NCBI GenBank assembly: GCA_025617745.1 | Contig: CM046859.1 | Span: forward strand, 21,143,073 to 21,207,072 | Direction: 5' to 3' | Origin: Heliocidaris erythrogramma | Taxonomy: Eukaryota > Echinodermata > Echinoidea > Camarodonta > Echinometridae | DNA length: 64,000 nucleotides | In this document: in pieces, positions 12,585 through 24,904 of the stretch | Layout of the letters: every line of letters begins with the position of its first letter | How positions within the stretch are numbered: the stretch's first letter is position 1 | Position numbers and translations under genes: made by a program | The notes under the pieces: generated by a model | Database searches by the model: none | The model's input: the letters and a program-made list of their open reading frames with translations, nothing else | Told to the model about the DNA's origin: nothing

Positions 12585-12640
12585 CACTATGTGTGTGTGC
12601 GTGTGGGTGTGTGTGTTTGCGTGTGTGTGTGGGGGGTGGT
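12585..12640 (+). repeat. (TG)n microsatellite
   Basis: Interrupted TG repeat ending in a G run, within otherwise plain sequence. Confidence 0.85.
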
Positions 12641-13239
12641 TGTAAGGCTTGGTTTTTAAAGATCAAAGGACCGCATTCATAATACAGGACAAATATGTGC
12701 ATAGCCTGAGCAAGTGGTTTGGATTTTGTTAATGGAATGGGATGGAGGTGGATTCGAAGTTGAACCAATAGAGTGATATCAGTGAATAAAGCGAGATCTA
12801 CATTTTCCTCAGTAATTTATTCAAGACCTCTTCAGAATTTGTGACAAAATCTTCATCATTTTGAAAAAATGTATGGGCAGCATATGAAACAATAAATCGT
12901 AAAGTTCAGAAAACTACAGTTATTGACGAAGGACTTAGCATGTCAACAGCTTTTATGGGAAGACAGAAATACCAGTCTATATTTTGAAGTATACTCTGAA
13001 AGCAGTTCTCTCAAATAGATAAGACATAGCTGAAAAGGGGGAAAATAATGGAAACAAAATATAAAGTTTCTGTATGGGAATGTGATATGGTAAATGAAAA
13101 AAAAAATTATGATATTACAGTAGCCAAATAAGGATGGACAAAGCAGGGTCGTTGAATTAGTTCATTGAAAGGGAGATAGACAAATAGTGAAATATTCTAA
13201 TGAAGCTATAAGTAGCTAGCCTACTACAAACGAATAAAG

Positions 13240-13611
13240 GCCGATTAAGAAGGAGAATACGGAAAGAGGTTGTGAGGCAGAAATATAGAAAGAAAATGAA
13301 GGTACAGAGAAAGAGCTGCGATATAGGGGGAGACAGAGAAAGACAAGAGAAGATGCAGATTGGAGAGAGAAATTAAGCAGAGAGTGTAAAGAATGAGGAG
13401 GACAAGAAGAGGCAGAATAACAAGAAGGAGAAGGAGAAGAGGAAGAAGAAGAAAAGAAAGAAAGAGAGAGAGAGTGAAGAAGAAGAGAGTTAGTGAGAAG
13501 AGAGAGAGAGCGAGAAAGAGAGCGAGAAAGAGATAGGGTGAAATAGAGGGAGAGAGAGAGGGAGAGAAAGAAACAGGAGAGAAACAATCAGACAGAAAAA
13601 AAAGAATGGAA
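13240..13611 (+). repeat. Long polypurine (GA-rich) tract
   Basis: About 370 bp of nearly uninterrupted purines on the plus strand, most extreme at 13430-13600. On the minus strand it translates as a 123-codon serine/leucine frame, which I reject as a gene. Purine-pyrimidine mirror tracts of this size can form triplex DNA. Confidence 0.85.
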
Positions 13612-14095
13612 AGTAGATGAATTCCCCTGGTGGTATCATGTTGCGATTACTCGTCGATGGATTCCAAAAAGTGCACCCCGGTCATCCCCAAAGTCTGGAA
13701 GACCTCGAGTAGCCCTTTGGTGGAACCTAGTTCCCCGGACAAAACAATGTCCAGTGAGGTATAACAATTTATATTAACACGTCACTTTGAACATTTCAAC
13801 ATCTTAGGACGACGGGCAAGGGTCCACTCTGTCTTCTTTGATTGACATATTGACAGATGCTGGGCATTGGTATTTACCGCAGTGGACAGAATAGATTAGA
13901 AGATAATGGTTTAAACTAGATTGTGATTTCCTAAAGTTTTTCCGTGTTTTCGATGAGATTTTATAGAAGCTTATCAAAAACGGAAGAGGGAATTATATAT
14001 TAAAGTACAAAATGCAAAATACATCAATGTCAGTATCAAATGAACTTTTTTTTATAAGCAAAAAAAAGAACAAGAACGAGAACAAGAACAAGTAG

Positions 14096-14126
14096 AGGGC
14101 AGAAGAGAGAGAGAGAGAGAGACGGA
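14096..14126 (+). repeat. (GA)n microsatellite
   Basis: GA run flanked by AGAACAAG repeats (14065-14090). Confidence 0.85.
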
Positions 14127-14319
14127 GAGGAGAAACGAAAAGAAAAGAAATGGGCATAATTTGTTGGGGAAATACATATAAATCTTAGAAAAAGAATAAA
14201 ACTCCCAGTCACGTTTTGAATGAATGGTAATCCTAGATTTGAGTTGTGTCTCTAAAGAGCAGTACCCGATGAACTTTTCTCTCTTTTTCATGTACTATGT
14301 GCTTTCCGTTGTCGCTTTC

Positions 14320-14960
14320 GTGTTCTGTCTTCGGCTTGGGTCCCCCTCCGTACTTCATTCATGCTTTCTCGCCCCCCTTTCCCAAACCAGCCGGCGCGGG
14401 ATATCTTCGCTTCCCGACAGCCGTGTCACCTTACACCGGGAGCCTGGTGAGGATTAGCGGGCCAGGCTCGGGTCGCTCGGGTGGGCGGGTACCGATGGTC
14501 CGGCTGGAAAACTCACCAACGAATTCAGAAGCAACACAGAAAATGGGAGATTGATCTGAGAGAGTGAGATGGAGAAAAACATGGACAGTAAAGAGTACAG
14601 AGAGAGAAAGCTAAATGGAATGATGGAGAGAGAGAGGGGGCGAGAGAGGGAGAGTTGGGGAGAGAAAAAAATTGAGAGGAAGACTAAACAAAAGTGCTCA
14701 GAACCTTTCCGACTTCAGGTGGATGACCTGTGTCTTAAAACATTCCCCTTGTTTCGCGCCGACTCCCAGATAAAAAAAAACGCGGCAAAGTACAGCCACC
14801 CTTTATGGACTGTGTACACATCCATCGTAAAGCGATGACTGGGGTCTGTTTGATCTGCTATATCGGGCAAACAGCGCGGTGCGGCCCGTTATGTACACGA
14901 CTCGGCCCTCCATATCAAAACTTTCAACGTTACTATCTTACTCGTGACAGGTGTACATAC
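14320..14960. promoter_or_regulatory. GC-rich islands split by a GA tract
   Basis: 14330-14520 and 14690-14960 are GC-richer than almost all of the window (for example CAGCCGGCGCGGGATATC at 14388), separated by a GA-rich microsatellite (14540-14690). Short frames run through both but carry no recognisable domain. Confidence 0.22.
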
Positions 14961-15734
14961 CTAACGTCTAAAAGAGAAATATTGGATGAAGAGAATACAT
15001 GTAGATGGAAGGAAACGAGATGAATACAGATGGGGGTAGAATATGTAGACTCCTTAAGGGAGCAGTACAATGCGTCCTTATTATACCCCTGCCGGACATT
15101 AAACATCTTCTCATCATTTCGCGAGTTTTATTGATATTCAAAAGGAGAAAAAAGTGTCAGACACTTTTTTTCACCGCTTCCAATATCAAAAGAAAGAGTC
15201 GGATACGATTCATGTAAATAATTATCAAATTTCGAGAACGGAGCGAGTTAAATGGGGCATTGTCGACATGATATCAATGTCTATAATCAAGAAAGGATGG
15301 TTAGTAAACACACCGTTGAGGACTAGAATCATTTCATATCGAAGAACAAATTACAGTTATTTGATTTGATCGCATCAAATGAAAGCGTAGATGAGGAGAG
15401 AAAGGAGGGAGAGGGGATGTATTCCATATGACATCTTAGTGTTCTTCAAGAAGAGATCCTTTCAGATGGTAGTCGGGGGAATGATTGTATTTTTCTCCTG
15501 ATTGTGTAGTACACCGTATTTATTCCCATTTCCTCGAGGAATTTCCTGGTTAGCTCACCGTGTGCAGGAGAAGAATAGAGAAGCAATCAAATATCGGATA
15601 AAATGGAATCATTCTTGAAATATGACTGCCTAAACCCCCATGACAGTTCTCACTTTCCTTTTGTGTTGATTGTCCTTCAGCGAGAGATTCATCAGGAGAA
15701 TATAATGGCCTCACTCAGATTTCTTTTCACAAAT

Positions 15735-15740
15735 CATCTC

Positions 15741-15774
<34 letters not shown>

Positions 15775-16085
15775 CCTTCTCTCTCTCTCTCTCTCTCCCC
15801 TCTCTCTCTCTCTCTCTTTGCTTCCATTTTTCTCCTCCTTTCCCTCTTTCTCCCTTCATCCCCTACTTTCTTGACTTGTCTCCTTCTGCCAGTTATCTCT
15901 TATCTCTCACTCACTCACTCTATTCTTATTTATCTGAGTCTTTTTTTATTCCCTTGTCTTACCCCATCTTTCTATCCCCAAGCCTCTTTTTTTCCACTCT
16001 TTACGATAAGTCGATAATTTTCTTTTTTCTTTTTGCTTTTCATTTCATCAGCCCCTTCTATTTTTCTCGTCCTTTCTTCATGTCA
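15735..16085 (+). repeat. Long polypyrimidine (TC)n tract
   Basis: A TC microsatellite (15740-15818) grades into 250 bp of CT-rich sequence. It yields the 180-codon frame at 15603-16145 (runs of SLSLSL), which is low complexity and not a gene. Confidence 0.85.
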
Positions 16086-16089
16086 CCGA

Positions 16090-17160
16090 TGAAGACACTT
16101 TTCCTTTTTTATTTACCTCTCCACAATAATAGCTCATATTCATGATAACACATGTGGATATTATATATACAAATAATGGTTATATAATTATACTAAGGCC
16201 GTATGATATTGTGTTTCTATTTCAATTTTAATTTGTTAGCATATGCCTATGAACTTTGATTGTTAAACAGATATTTAAAAGTACAAAATATCTGAAGTGA
16301 GTACTTTCCAAAACTCACCATACGATAGTTTTCACATGTAGGGTGAAGTCCGAAGGGGGTTAACAAGTAAAATTATGATTACATTACCCCCCCCCCCTCC
16401 AAAAAAAGAAAAAAAAAAGAAAAAAGAAAAAAGAAAAAAGGAAAACAAAATGTCACCATGAAGTCAGACCACGCGAATTTCAATTTGCAAAGTTGCTGAT
16501 CATATGGGCGTGGTCTACTTTCGTTACCTATTCACGTCAATGACCCTCTTTGAAATAAAACGGAGGGAGGAGCATTCATTTGGGGAAAGGTAAGAGATGT
16601 TTATTACAGAATCATTTGGGAGTATTTGAACGTCATATTTTGGATCACCCCAAGGCTATATCTTGATCCCACTTCTCCTGTGTCCAACGCAAAATATCGA
16701 CGAGTAGAAATATGATTTCTTGAAGACGACGCCCTTTACACGAGAGAAAGAAATTGAAATAAATAAAAGGTGTTTTCACAAAGGTATCCTGGGGCTCTTA
16801 TATTCCGGCTGTTCCCGTATAGTATAATAACAGAGAATTGTCGTTATGACCGTAAGATGTTACGTTTTTATCTTGTCTAATTGACCATCCATTTTCCTCT
16901 GACCCTTTTTGGCAAATTTTGTTTAGTTAACGTCAATTGATTTTCCTCTAGTTCAATTATGTCATTTCGCTTTCTTGTATTCTGTATCCTGAACCTGTTT
17001 TCTAATTGACGTCAATCATCACAAAAGGTAGAGAATGAGAGAGAAGGGAAGAGGGATAGAGTTTAGAAAGTTATAAGTTTGTCATGATAAAATGATCATT
17101 AGAGTAGTGAAACTAATCAGGGTAGTAGCAATGTGATTATGTAAGGCCTCTGATGAAATA
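16090..17160. other. AT-rich filler
   Basis: Nothing recognised except a C run followed by an A/G-rich tract (16386-16445). Confidence 0.45.
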
Positions 17161-17511
17161 TGAAATAAATAATTTTACATAAAAGAAAGAAAATTAAAAA
17201 CAAGACAGAAACAAACAAATAAAACCAATAAATTTTACAAGATAAACAGTCTACAGATAATATCAATCATGACAAATCATGTCCAAGTAAATAAATCATT
17301 AAAGTGATTAAATACACTGAGTTACTATTTTGAAATAAATGATTTCACATAAAAAGAAAGAAAAACAAAAACAAAAACATACAGATAAAATCAAAATACA
17401 TTTTACAAAAAAAAAACAACAGTCTACTCTACATATAATATCAATCATACTGAAAAATCATATCCAAGTAAATAAATCACTAAATTAAGTAAATACATTG
17501 AGTTACTAATA
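17161..17511. repeat. Tandem duplication, two units of about 170-180 bp
   Basis: Unit 1 (17161-17330) and unit 2 (17331-17511) both start TGAAATAAAT and both contain AATATCAATCAT, CCAAGTAAATAAATCA and AGTTACTA in order. They differ by small indels, mostly in A-rich tracts. AT-rich and non-coding. Confidence 0.75.
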
Positions 17512-17559
17512 AATTTAAATCAGATCGATATTCCTAAAGACGGGCAAAAGGGATATTGA

Positions 17560-17573
17560 GTGAGAGTGAGTGC

Positions 17574-17604
<31 letters not shown>

Positions 17605-17640
17605 AGCTAGAGAGAGAGAGAGAGAGATAAAAGACAGACT
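17560..17640 (+). repeat. (GA)n microsatellite
   Basis: GA repeats with interruptions; drives the 75-codon minus frame nearby. Confidence 0.85.
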
Positions 17641-17839
17641 TTGGAAAAATAAATAAGTATAGATTGAAAAAAATAATAAAAAAATAATGATGCTTCAGAT
17701 AAAGAGAGAGTTAAACAGAGAGCGAATAAAAAGAGGAAAAATACAGAGAGTATTAGCTTATGAGAAAGAAAGGAGAAAGCATTATTGAGAGAGGAGTGAC
17801 AGAGACGAAGCGGTGGATACGCCATGATTGGCATTTGTG

Positions 17840-19600
17840 GACCAGGGGCAATGCCTAGATAAAAATGATGACATTTGTGACATGTGCGCTTCGCATCATT
17901 GTCCTATTTCCTTGTATCATATTAATAGGGGGTAAAGCGAGATGGGTCGCGCAGATGACTTGCCCGATAAAGGCCAACTAAAGAGCTCGGGACGGGGGTA
18001 AAGTTTTGATGACGTGTGAAGCTAAGTCAAATGTCACACGACACCGTGTTGGAAAAGTTATCCAAGTGTCACGACATAGTACTCCTCATCGATATCCCAT
18101 CCCATCTCCTCATCTTTTTTCTTTGCTCCCTTTTTATTTCTCAAATAAAACTTGGTATAATCATTTTTTTCCACCGCTTTGTTTGTATTACATTAAACCG
18201 CTTGTTCTCGTATGAGAACAGAAAAACCTGCTATATATTTTCAAAAAATAATTAAATTACGTTTTAAAAGCCACATTTCTTTTGCTAAATACATTAACAT
18301 GGTAAATTACGGTATGTCAGGGTTTGTAAAATTAGGTTGCTTTGATACTTCTAGAATAAATTTATACTATGTCATATCATGCAGTATTTTAAAGTTCTGT
18401 ATCGTTACATTTTATCGTTTTGTGAATTGATTACAAAAATTAACATTACTTGACCAACTATTTACACATGTTTGGAAGATTTCATATTGCCATTTCAATC
18501 AAATAATTAAATTCACACAGAAAATACATAACTCAGATGCTGAAGAAACCTGGAAAGGTCAGTTATTCGTGCCAAAAGAGTGAAAGCTTTTTTTTTTTTT
18601 TTTTTCATCCTTCTTCATTTGACATCTTTCCATGACCATCTGCATTTATAATTTGTAATTCAAACAAATACACTTTGTGCAACAAAAATCATTTTATTAT
18701 AACCGTTTATACACCGTTATTTGATCTTATCCGACGCAGAATTTCTTCCATACATAATAGGATAATTAAAATATCTCGTTTTTATTGCAAAGTGGGATGT
18801 GACAGAATTGTATGGGGGTCGTTCTGAGACAAACATGAAAAGAATAATAAAGAATTTTTCAATGAAATTCGAATCATTCAAATAGCTCCAAGTTGTACCT
18901 TTATTATGTGTCATTTACATGTTTACTTACACTTTAATATATATGCTAAAAGGAACTTCAAAAGTTTTATATAAGAATCTAAATTTCTATACACATGCAG
19001 TCATTCGACCAACATGCATTAAAAAAAGGAGAGAAAGACAGGAGAGAGGAATTGGAATACTAAGCTTTGTAATTTTATTCGTAATGGTGATGTCTGGTAA
19101 ATGATTTCATTCTATGAAGTGAAATGTTTTTGTCCTCATTCATTGACGCTGTAAACTGACCTCTCAGGTTTCACTGAACAGAAAAGAATTATTAAAATTT
19201 ATCGCGTGACTTGGTCATGTTTTTATGTCTTCATTATCTGATATTTATGTCTTTATCTATCTGTTTGTGCAATCGACAAGGGTTTTTTTCCCCTTGCACA
19301 AGAATCAGGGAGAAGAAAAAGACCGATTAATGATATTCATATGATTTTCCATTTGTGACTTTTTAGATGATTTTTCAGTTAGGAAAGTGAACTATTTGAA
19401 GTGGACCGCGGTGATTGTCGGTCGAGCTTTCGCACAAAGGTTTCTGCTTTTCACAAGACACAGACATAAGGAAACAAACGCTAGAGAGGAATGAACTTTC
19501 GGCAAAATAGCAATAGATGGGTTCGGTTAAAGAGAAAGAAAAGGAGAGGAGAATCGATCAAATGGAGGAGAAAGTTGAGCCCTCTTTGGATTAAAATTAT
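17840..19600. other. AT-rich filler
   Basis: No gene or repeat recognised apart from a T run at 18587-18605 and a few short frames without features. Confidence 0.45.
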
Positions 19601-19604
19601 TTTC

Positions 19605-20165
19605 ACAGAGAGAGAGAGAGAGAGAGGGAGTGGTGTCAATAAGTCAATGACTAAAACTCGAAAATGATGGCCTTTTGCATACCGTCTTGCGTTGCTGTAT
19701 GGTCTAGGGCATTTTAAACAGAGACCAAGTCACGCAGGACATAACACCCTTCTCATATGAACAGCCAGGGACTGATCTGCTCCCTAACCTCTTACCAACT
19801 CTTCCCCACAATGCATGATTGGTGGTGCACATACACGATCGACTTGTCATGATTACAAATAATACTAGAGGGAGTAGAAGAGAAAAAGTGAGAAGGGAAA
19901 CAAGCAAAGAAAAGGACGAATGGAGAGTGACAGACATGGCCAGACAGAGAGAGAGAGAGAGAGAGACAAAGGTGCAAATAGAGAAGGAGACAGATAGAAT
20001 AGAAAGCGAGAAGAAAACGTGAGATAAAGTTTTTAAAAAAATGTTCGAAGTGTAACTAAGCTGAAAAAAAGGGAAAGGAGAGCATGCATTATAATTATAA
20101 AAAGAAGGAGGGAGAAAAGGTACAAGAAATAAAGAGAGAAGAGAGAGAGAGAGGGGGTGGCATCT
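19605..20165 (+). repeat. Cluster of GA-rich tracts
   Basis: GA microsatellites at 19607-19628, 19945-19967 and 20135-20156 within purine-biased sequence. The 181-codon minus frame (19704-20249) is a leucine/serine/phenylalanine low-complexity translation of this bias. Confidence 0.75.
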
Positions 20166-20346
20166 AAAAGGCGAAGAATCAAAAAAAAATTCTGGTGAAT
20201 GGTAATCATTTATGATTATGACAGTATGAAAATTGTGAAAAGGATACAATAAAATAATAACAAAGAATCTGTTACTTGCTTCTATTAACAGTTATATCCA
20301 ATCAGTCAGTTCATGGGGAATTATTTTCTTGATAATTTATTGAGCT

Positions 20347-20425
20347 TTAAACCACCGACTACTGAATTCTCAAATTCCCATAAGGTTAATACACGGACCA
20401 CTGGGTCCAGTAGGCAACCGGTTAA
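20347..20425. mobile_element. Tiny TTAACCC-ended MITE, copy A
   Basis: This is a 79-bp element homologous to 34241-34320. It begins TTAAACCACCGACTACTGAA and ends CAACCGGTTAA. The ends are inverted repeats of the TTAACC type, extended inward by CCGACTACTG against the complement of CAGTAGGC. It is non-coding. Confidence 0.65.
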
Positions 20426-20629
20426 TGGAGGATAGAGGGCAAGAGGGATTGTAAGAGACTTACAGATATAATGCGACATGATTGTAAAGATTATGTTAGT
20501 AGAAACAAGATGAGCTGAGACAAATGAACTGAAGTACAATCATGAATCAAAAAGAATATACACAGATATATGTTTTAGGGGTAAACAGTAGATTTTCATG
20601 AAGACATTGTTAATCTGTTATTAGATGCA

Positions 20630-20910
20630 TGTGAGTACATGTAAAATATGAGTGAGGAATATAATTTATGTACTTTTCGATTTCCTTTAATGATTAACGT
20701 ATTTTAATGATGTATCTTATAATTTGCTTACTTCATTGATTGACTTTCATTTACTGTATTTATACCTTGTATTACCGGTAGTAGTTTTTTCGTTCTTGTT
20801 AATCTCTGTAATTGATAGTTTATATTGTACAATGTTTTATTCAGCTTTTGGCTGCGACACATGTTTCTTTCAATAAACCATTTTTTAATTGAATTGAATT
20901 TGAACAGTAA
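20630..20910 (+). mobile_element. Possible non-LTR retrotransposon 3' end
   Basis: CAATGTTTTATTCAGCTTTT (20830) followed by TTTCAATAAACCATTTTTTA then ATTGAATTGAATTTGAA resembles the 3' UTR and short-repeat tail of LINE (CR1/L2-like) copies. No reverse-transcriptase coding remains nearby. Family assignment is by style only. Confidence 0.4.
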
Positions 20911-21654
20911 TACATCATTATAGATAATTATGTTTTGAGATTATGACATAAGTAATCATGTAAAGGACCAAAACAGAGTGCTTCCCTGTAATATCTAAAC
21001 TTGTCTTGTCATGAATTACTGCAAAAAATTGCTTCAAATGAAGTATACAATATGTGGAATAAAATTGTGATTTTTAAGAAAATGTCATTTACTTGTGCAT
21101 TTTCCCAATTACATTTGTACCATATCAACGAATTTTTTGATTTTTTAGCGATTTATCATAATAATAAGCATTCATTTATTCGCATCTATTTCATATGGAG
21201 AAGACATGTTTTATGAACGTTTCCAGAGGGTAAAAGTACACCTACCGCTAAAGTTTACTTTATTCCCTAATACATGCGAAAAGTTGTCCACTAAGGAAAG
21301 AAAAACTAACATAATTTGTTCATATAACAAACATACAAAATAATCAAAAAATATTTACAGTTGACGTTAGAGTGACTAAATCTTATGTGGGCAGGATAAA
21401 GATCATCGAAAACGAGTTTTTTTTAATGAATTTAAATTAAAAATTAAAAATAGTTTCCGAACTTTCAAATTTACTACTTTAATATAATGTACACATTGAT
21501 TTTATTTTTAAACCATTGGGAAAATATAAGTAAATTTGGGAATAGACTTTTCTGTTAAATGGAGGAGAGAGATAGGCCTATACATGCATGATGATAGGGA
21601 GGCAAACTGAGAAAGGCGAAGTGACAAAGAGGGGGGGATATAGAGAAACAGAAA

Positions 21655-21686
21655 AGTAGAGAAAGAAGGAGAGAGAGAGAGAGAAA

Positions 21687-21732
<46 letters not shown>

Positions 21733-21735
21733 AAG
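21655..21735 (+). repeat. (GA)n microsatellite
   Basis: One of the longest GA runs in the window (21689-21721 almost pure). Confidence 0.9.
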
Positions 21736-22499
21736 AGTGGGTAAAGAGACCAGTATATATGTGTACGCAAATCAATGTCTGTGAAGTAGGTTCGAAAATA
21801 GTGCCAAAAAGTGCAAGTAGTCCTTGCGCGACCCAGAAACGGGAGTGCGCGCGATAAACATTTGAATGGTAACTATCAGAGTCTTATGTGACTGGGGTCA
21901 GACGGTAGCGTTATGAGAGCAGAAATATAGTCAGATTAAGTTACATCCGTCTCTTTCCCGTCTCTCCTGTGGTGAGTGATAATGAAAAGCTATAGGGGGA
22001 AGGCTGTGGACAGTTCATGAGGGGGCAAAATAAATCGGGCGATGGCATCGAAATACTAGGCCCTCTATTTCGTGGTTTGTAATATATATCCTGGTTCATC
22101 CGTGGCAAAAGGTAGAACGAGAGGGTAGAAATATTAGCTAAAATGATCCTTACTTGACAAATAAGAAGTTATAAACAGAAAGACACTTTAACCTTTTGAA
22201 AGAAGAGGTGAAAATATTACCCAAAGCAAAAGCAGCAAAATTTCACAACAGTGTGTAGGTTGTTGTAATAGGAAAAGGAGCATGTACAAACATGAAAGAA
22301 AATTGAAGATATAAAGCATCTTTGTTTGAATTCTCTCATCAATGAATACACAGAAAATATTATGGTAAATTGGAATTCTGGTTTTTATTTCAATTATTGT
22401 AAGCAAGACAATATTGATTGTCTTGACTTGCAACGACGACTAATCGACATATAATACAAAAGGACGGATGAGAGAACCAGGGACTATAATGCACTGATA

Positions 22500-22740
22500 G
22501 ATATCTCATTTTCTTATTCAGTTTTTCCATAATGCATCTGAAATTGCATGCATGTGAATGTCCAAATGAGTCATGAATATTTAATAATTGCCGCGACAGA
22601 GTAATTTTCCGTTTCGATTCTCTGTAGATACAGCAGGTTTGTTAAAATGATAACCAATTTGTTTAGGTCCTATCGTGGGCCATCCATTTGTCTTTCTTTG
22701 AAGAAAGCAAACGAATCAATATTTAATTTAGTCAACTGAC
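22500..22740. promoter_or_regulatory. Enhancer-like island with AP-1 and TAAT sites
   Basis: Has an AP-1 consensus TGAGTCA (22567-22573), GAAATTGCATGCATGTGAAT (octamer-like, 22540), TTTAATAATTGCCGCG (22579) and CAATATTTAATTTAG (22717). Non-coding and non-repetitive. Confidence 0.28.
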
Positions 22741-22744
22741 AATG

Positions 22745-23935
22745 TTTGTACACCCCGAATGCTTGTATGCATTTCACTATAAATTGAAAGTGATATTTTA
22801 ACCACAAATAGTAAATACTGGTCATAATGGTTTGCCCAAAACAGCAAAAATATGGACTCTTATATACCTCATGTTACAAAATTTTACTTCGATAATAATT
22901 ATGTTTGAGTAGAAAGCAGGGCATAACCATATATCAAGATGTCTACTTGTAGTCTTGCCATTTATGGTTCACGCACATGCAATTTCTTATTTATTGTGGG
23001 TAGGCATTCCTTTAAAATTTATCAAGAATCAAGCGTAATATCAGGCAATATCCAAATGCCGCCTTTTCTTTAGCAGTGTCTATTTTTCGAATCATCAGTA
23101 TACAGGCAATCGTTCACATGATTTTCAATTCCAAATAGTTTCTGTATTAAGTGTACTAAATTTAATTTCCCATGATGTTGGACAATTTCTACCCAGTGTT
23201 TCTAAAAGTGTAAATACTGGACAACTTAGATTCTGATGATAAATAGATATTCAAATAATAATTCTAATAATAATGAAAAAACAATCGATAGTTGGGGAAT
23301 GGTAATACCTTTACTTATACGGGCTCTAAAATTGTCACTATATCTGCTCAGTCTATTTACATAAAATGTAGATATTTTTTCGAACAAGAAACGTCTCATC
23401 GATTATGTTCTTGCAGACAAAAAATATCAGCACTTATTGTTGTTTTTTATTATTTGATCCCTTCGTCCTCTAACACATTATTATATATATATAATTTTTT
23501 TTAAATCGTCTACAATATAATAATATCATTATGAGGGCAGACTATAATATAGATATACCTATGAAACATCATAGTATTGTTTCAAACTCATTACTAAACC
23601 CGTTATAAAGCTTAAGGTCATGGAAAATAACTCGTCTTTTTTGTTCGTAATTTGTTTATTTAGTTTTAGCTATTAATGGCAATGTTAGAACTGAAGGCCA
23701 GGGTTGGTATCTTAAAAGATATATATATATATATATATATATAATTATTGTCCTACGTCGGTTGATGAGAAATACACAAAAGTCAATAATAAATGAAATA
23801 ACCGTTAAAAATGAAAGAAATAAAATGTTCGCCCATCAGGAATTATATTATATGTACACATTTATAATTTTAAACAAAATATATACATATACATAATACA
23901 TGTACATGTATATCTGTAATACGCAATTCGTTGGC
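22745..23935. other. AT-rich filler with (TA)n
   Basis: TA microsatellite at 23719-23743. No exon, repeat family or island recognised. Confidence 0.45.
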
Positions 23936-23939
23936 AGAA

Positions 23940-24110
23940 AGTGGCCCGAAAACGCTGGCGGGTATGAATGTCAGTCTATGTCTGCCCACGTCACCCGACT
24001 ATTGGGTTGCTACGATCAGAACTATATAGTTTTCTGCTGAGCAAATATCTCGGGGCTAGCGACGATCGCCGCTAAGCAAGAAAAGTCCAGTAAAATGGTC
24101 CTATGTTCCC
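23940..24110. promoter_or_regulatory. GC-balanced non-coding island
   Basis: Sequence such as CTCGGGGCTAGCGACGATCG (24049) stands out from AT-rich, TA-microsatellite flanks. No frame above 60 codons starts here. Function not evident. Confidence 0.18.
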
Positions 24111-24389
24111 TTTAAAAAAAGACTCTCAAAAGCAGCATTATTTAGAGTTGCGCTTGACCGGAAAACTTCTAGCCCAAGAAGCGTCGAACACACTCCACCA
24201 CGGAGGTGAAAATAAAAAAGAGCTAACAATGATACTGAATAAATACGGTGAAAAGACACTGTACTCCTATTCCCAGTGTCTTCTTTCCTCTTTTGCAAAT
24301 TAATTGAGAATTTATCCACATCTCGGAGAACGATTTGAGGGAAAGTAAACAAGATATCCTACGCTGGAGAAAGCTGACATAAAGTTATG

Positions 24390-24900
24390 ACACTACGCCG
24401 GTGTTTGAGTTCGGCCGTAATTTCCTTGTATCATTGCCGGGTTTCGATTTTCACAGAGGTTCCGAAACTCCCGTCTCTCTTTAAAGGGGCCGACTTCAAT
24501 GGGTGTATATTGGAGAGGGGGAAAAGACATAATTGTCCCAACTGTATAATATACAGACAAAGAAAATGAGCTAAGTCTCGGGGGCAAGGGCGCTGTAAAG
24601 TCAATATGGTTGACTCTGACATTGAGAAACTATGAGGGTCGCAACGCGCTCCTGCGGGACATTCATTGTCCAGGCACGGGACGGCTGCGGGGAGCGACGA
24701 TGCCACTGTACCGTTGGCACCTTGTAACGAGATGGTAATTAGAGAGAAAGCAGCCGGCGAGCGTGACGGCACGTCCACGTATCGTCACCCCAGTGGTGCC
24801 GGCCGAGTTTCTAGTCACGGGCCCCTCCAAAGTCAAAGATTGTATTTTGTACCTACTAAACCCCATGGCTACAATGATAGAAATAATATCTGCTATCAAT
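24390..24900. promoter_or_regulatory. Enhancer-like GC-richer island
   Basis: Contains SOX-like cores in ACATTCATTGTCC (24659), TGGTAATTAGAG (24731), a TCF/LEF-type TCAAAGATTG (24832) and several CG-containing blocks. Three overlapping frames of 60-115 codons on both strands cross it, but none shows splice signals or a known motif, so I read it as non-coding. Confidence 0.3.
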
Positions 24901-24904
24901 AAGC

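Noticed and set aside
13216..13587. 123-codon minus frame
   Set aside because: Translation of the polypurine tract.
15603..16145. 180-codon plus frame
   Set aside because: Translation of a TC microsatellite and pyrimidine tract (SLSLSL runs); low complexity.
19704..20249. 181-codon minus frame
   Set aside because: Leucine/serine/phenylalanine-rich product of GA-biased sequence on the other strand.
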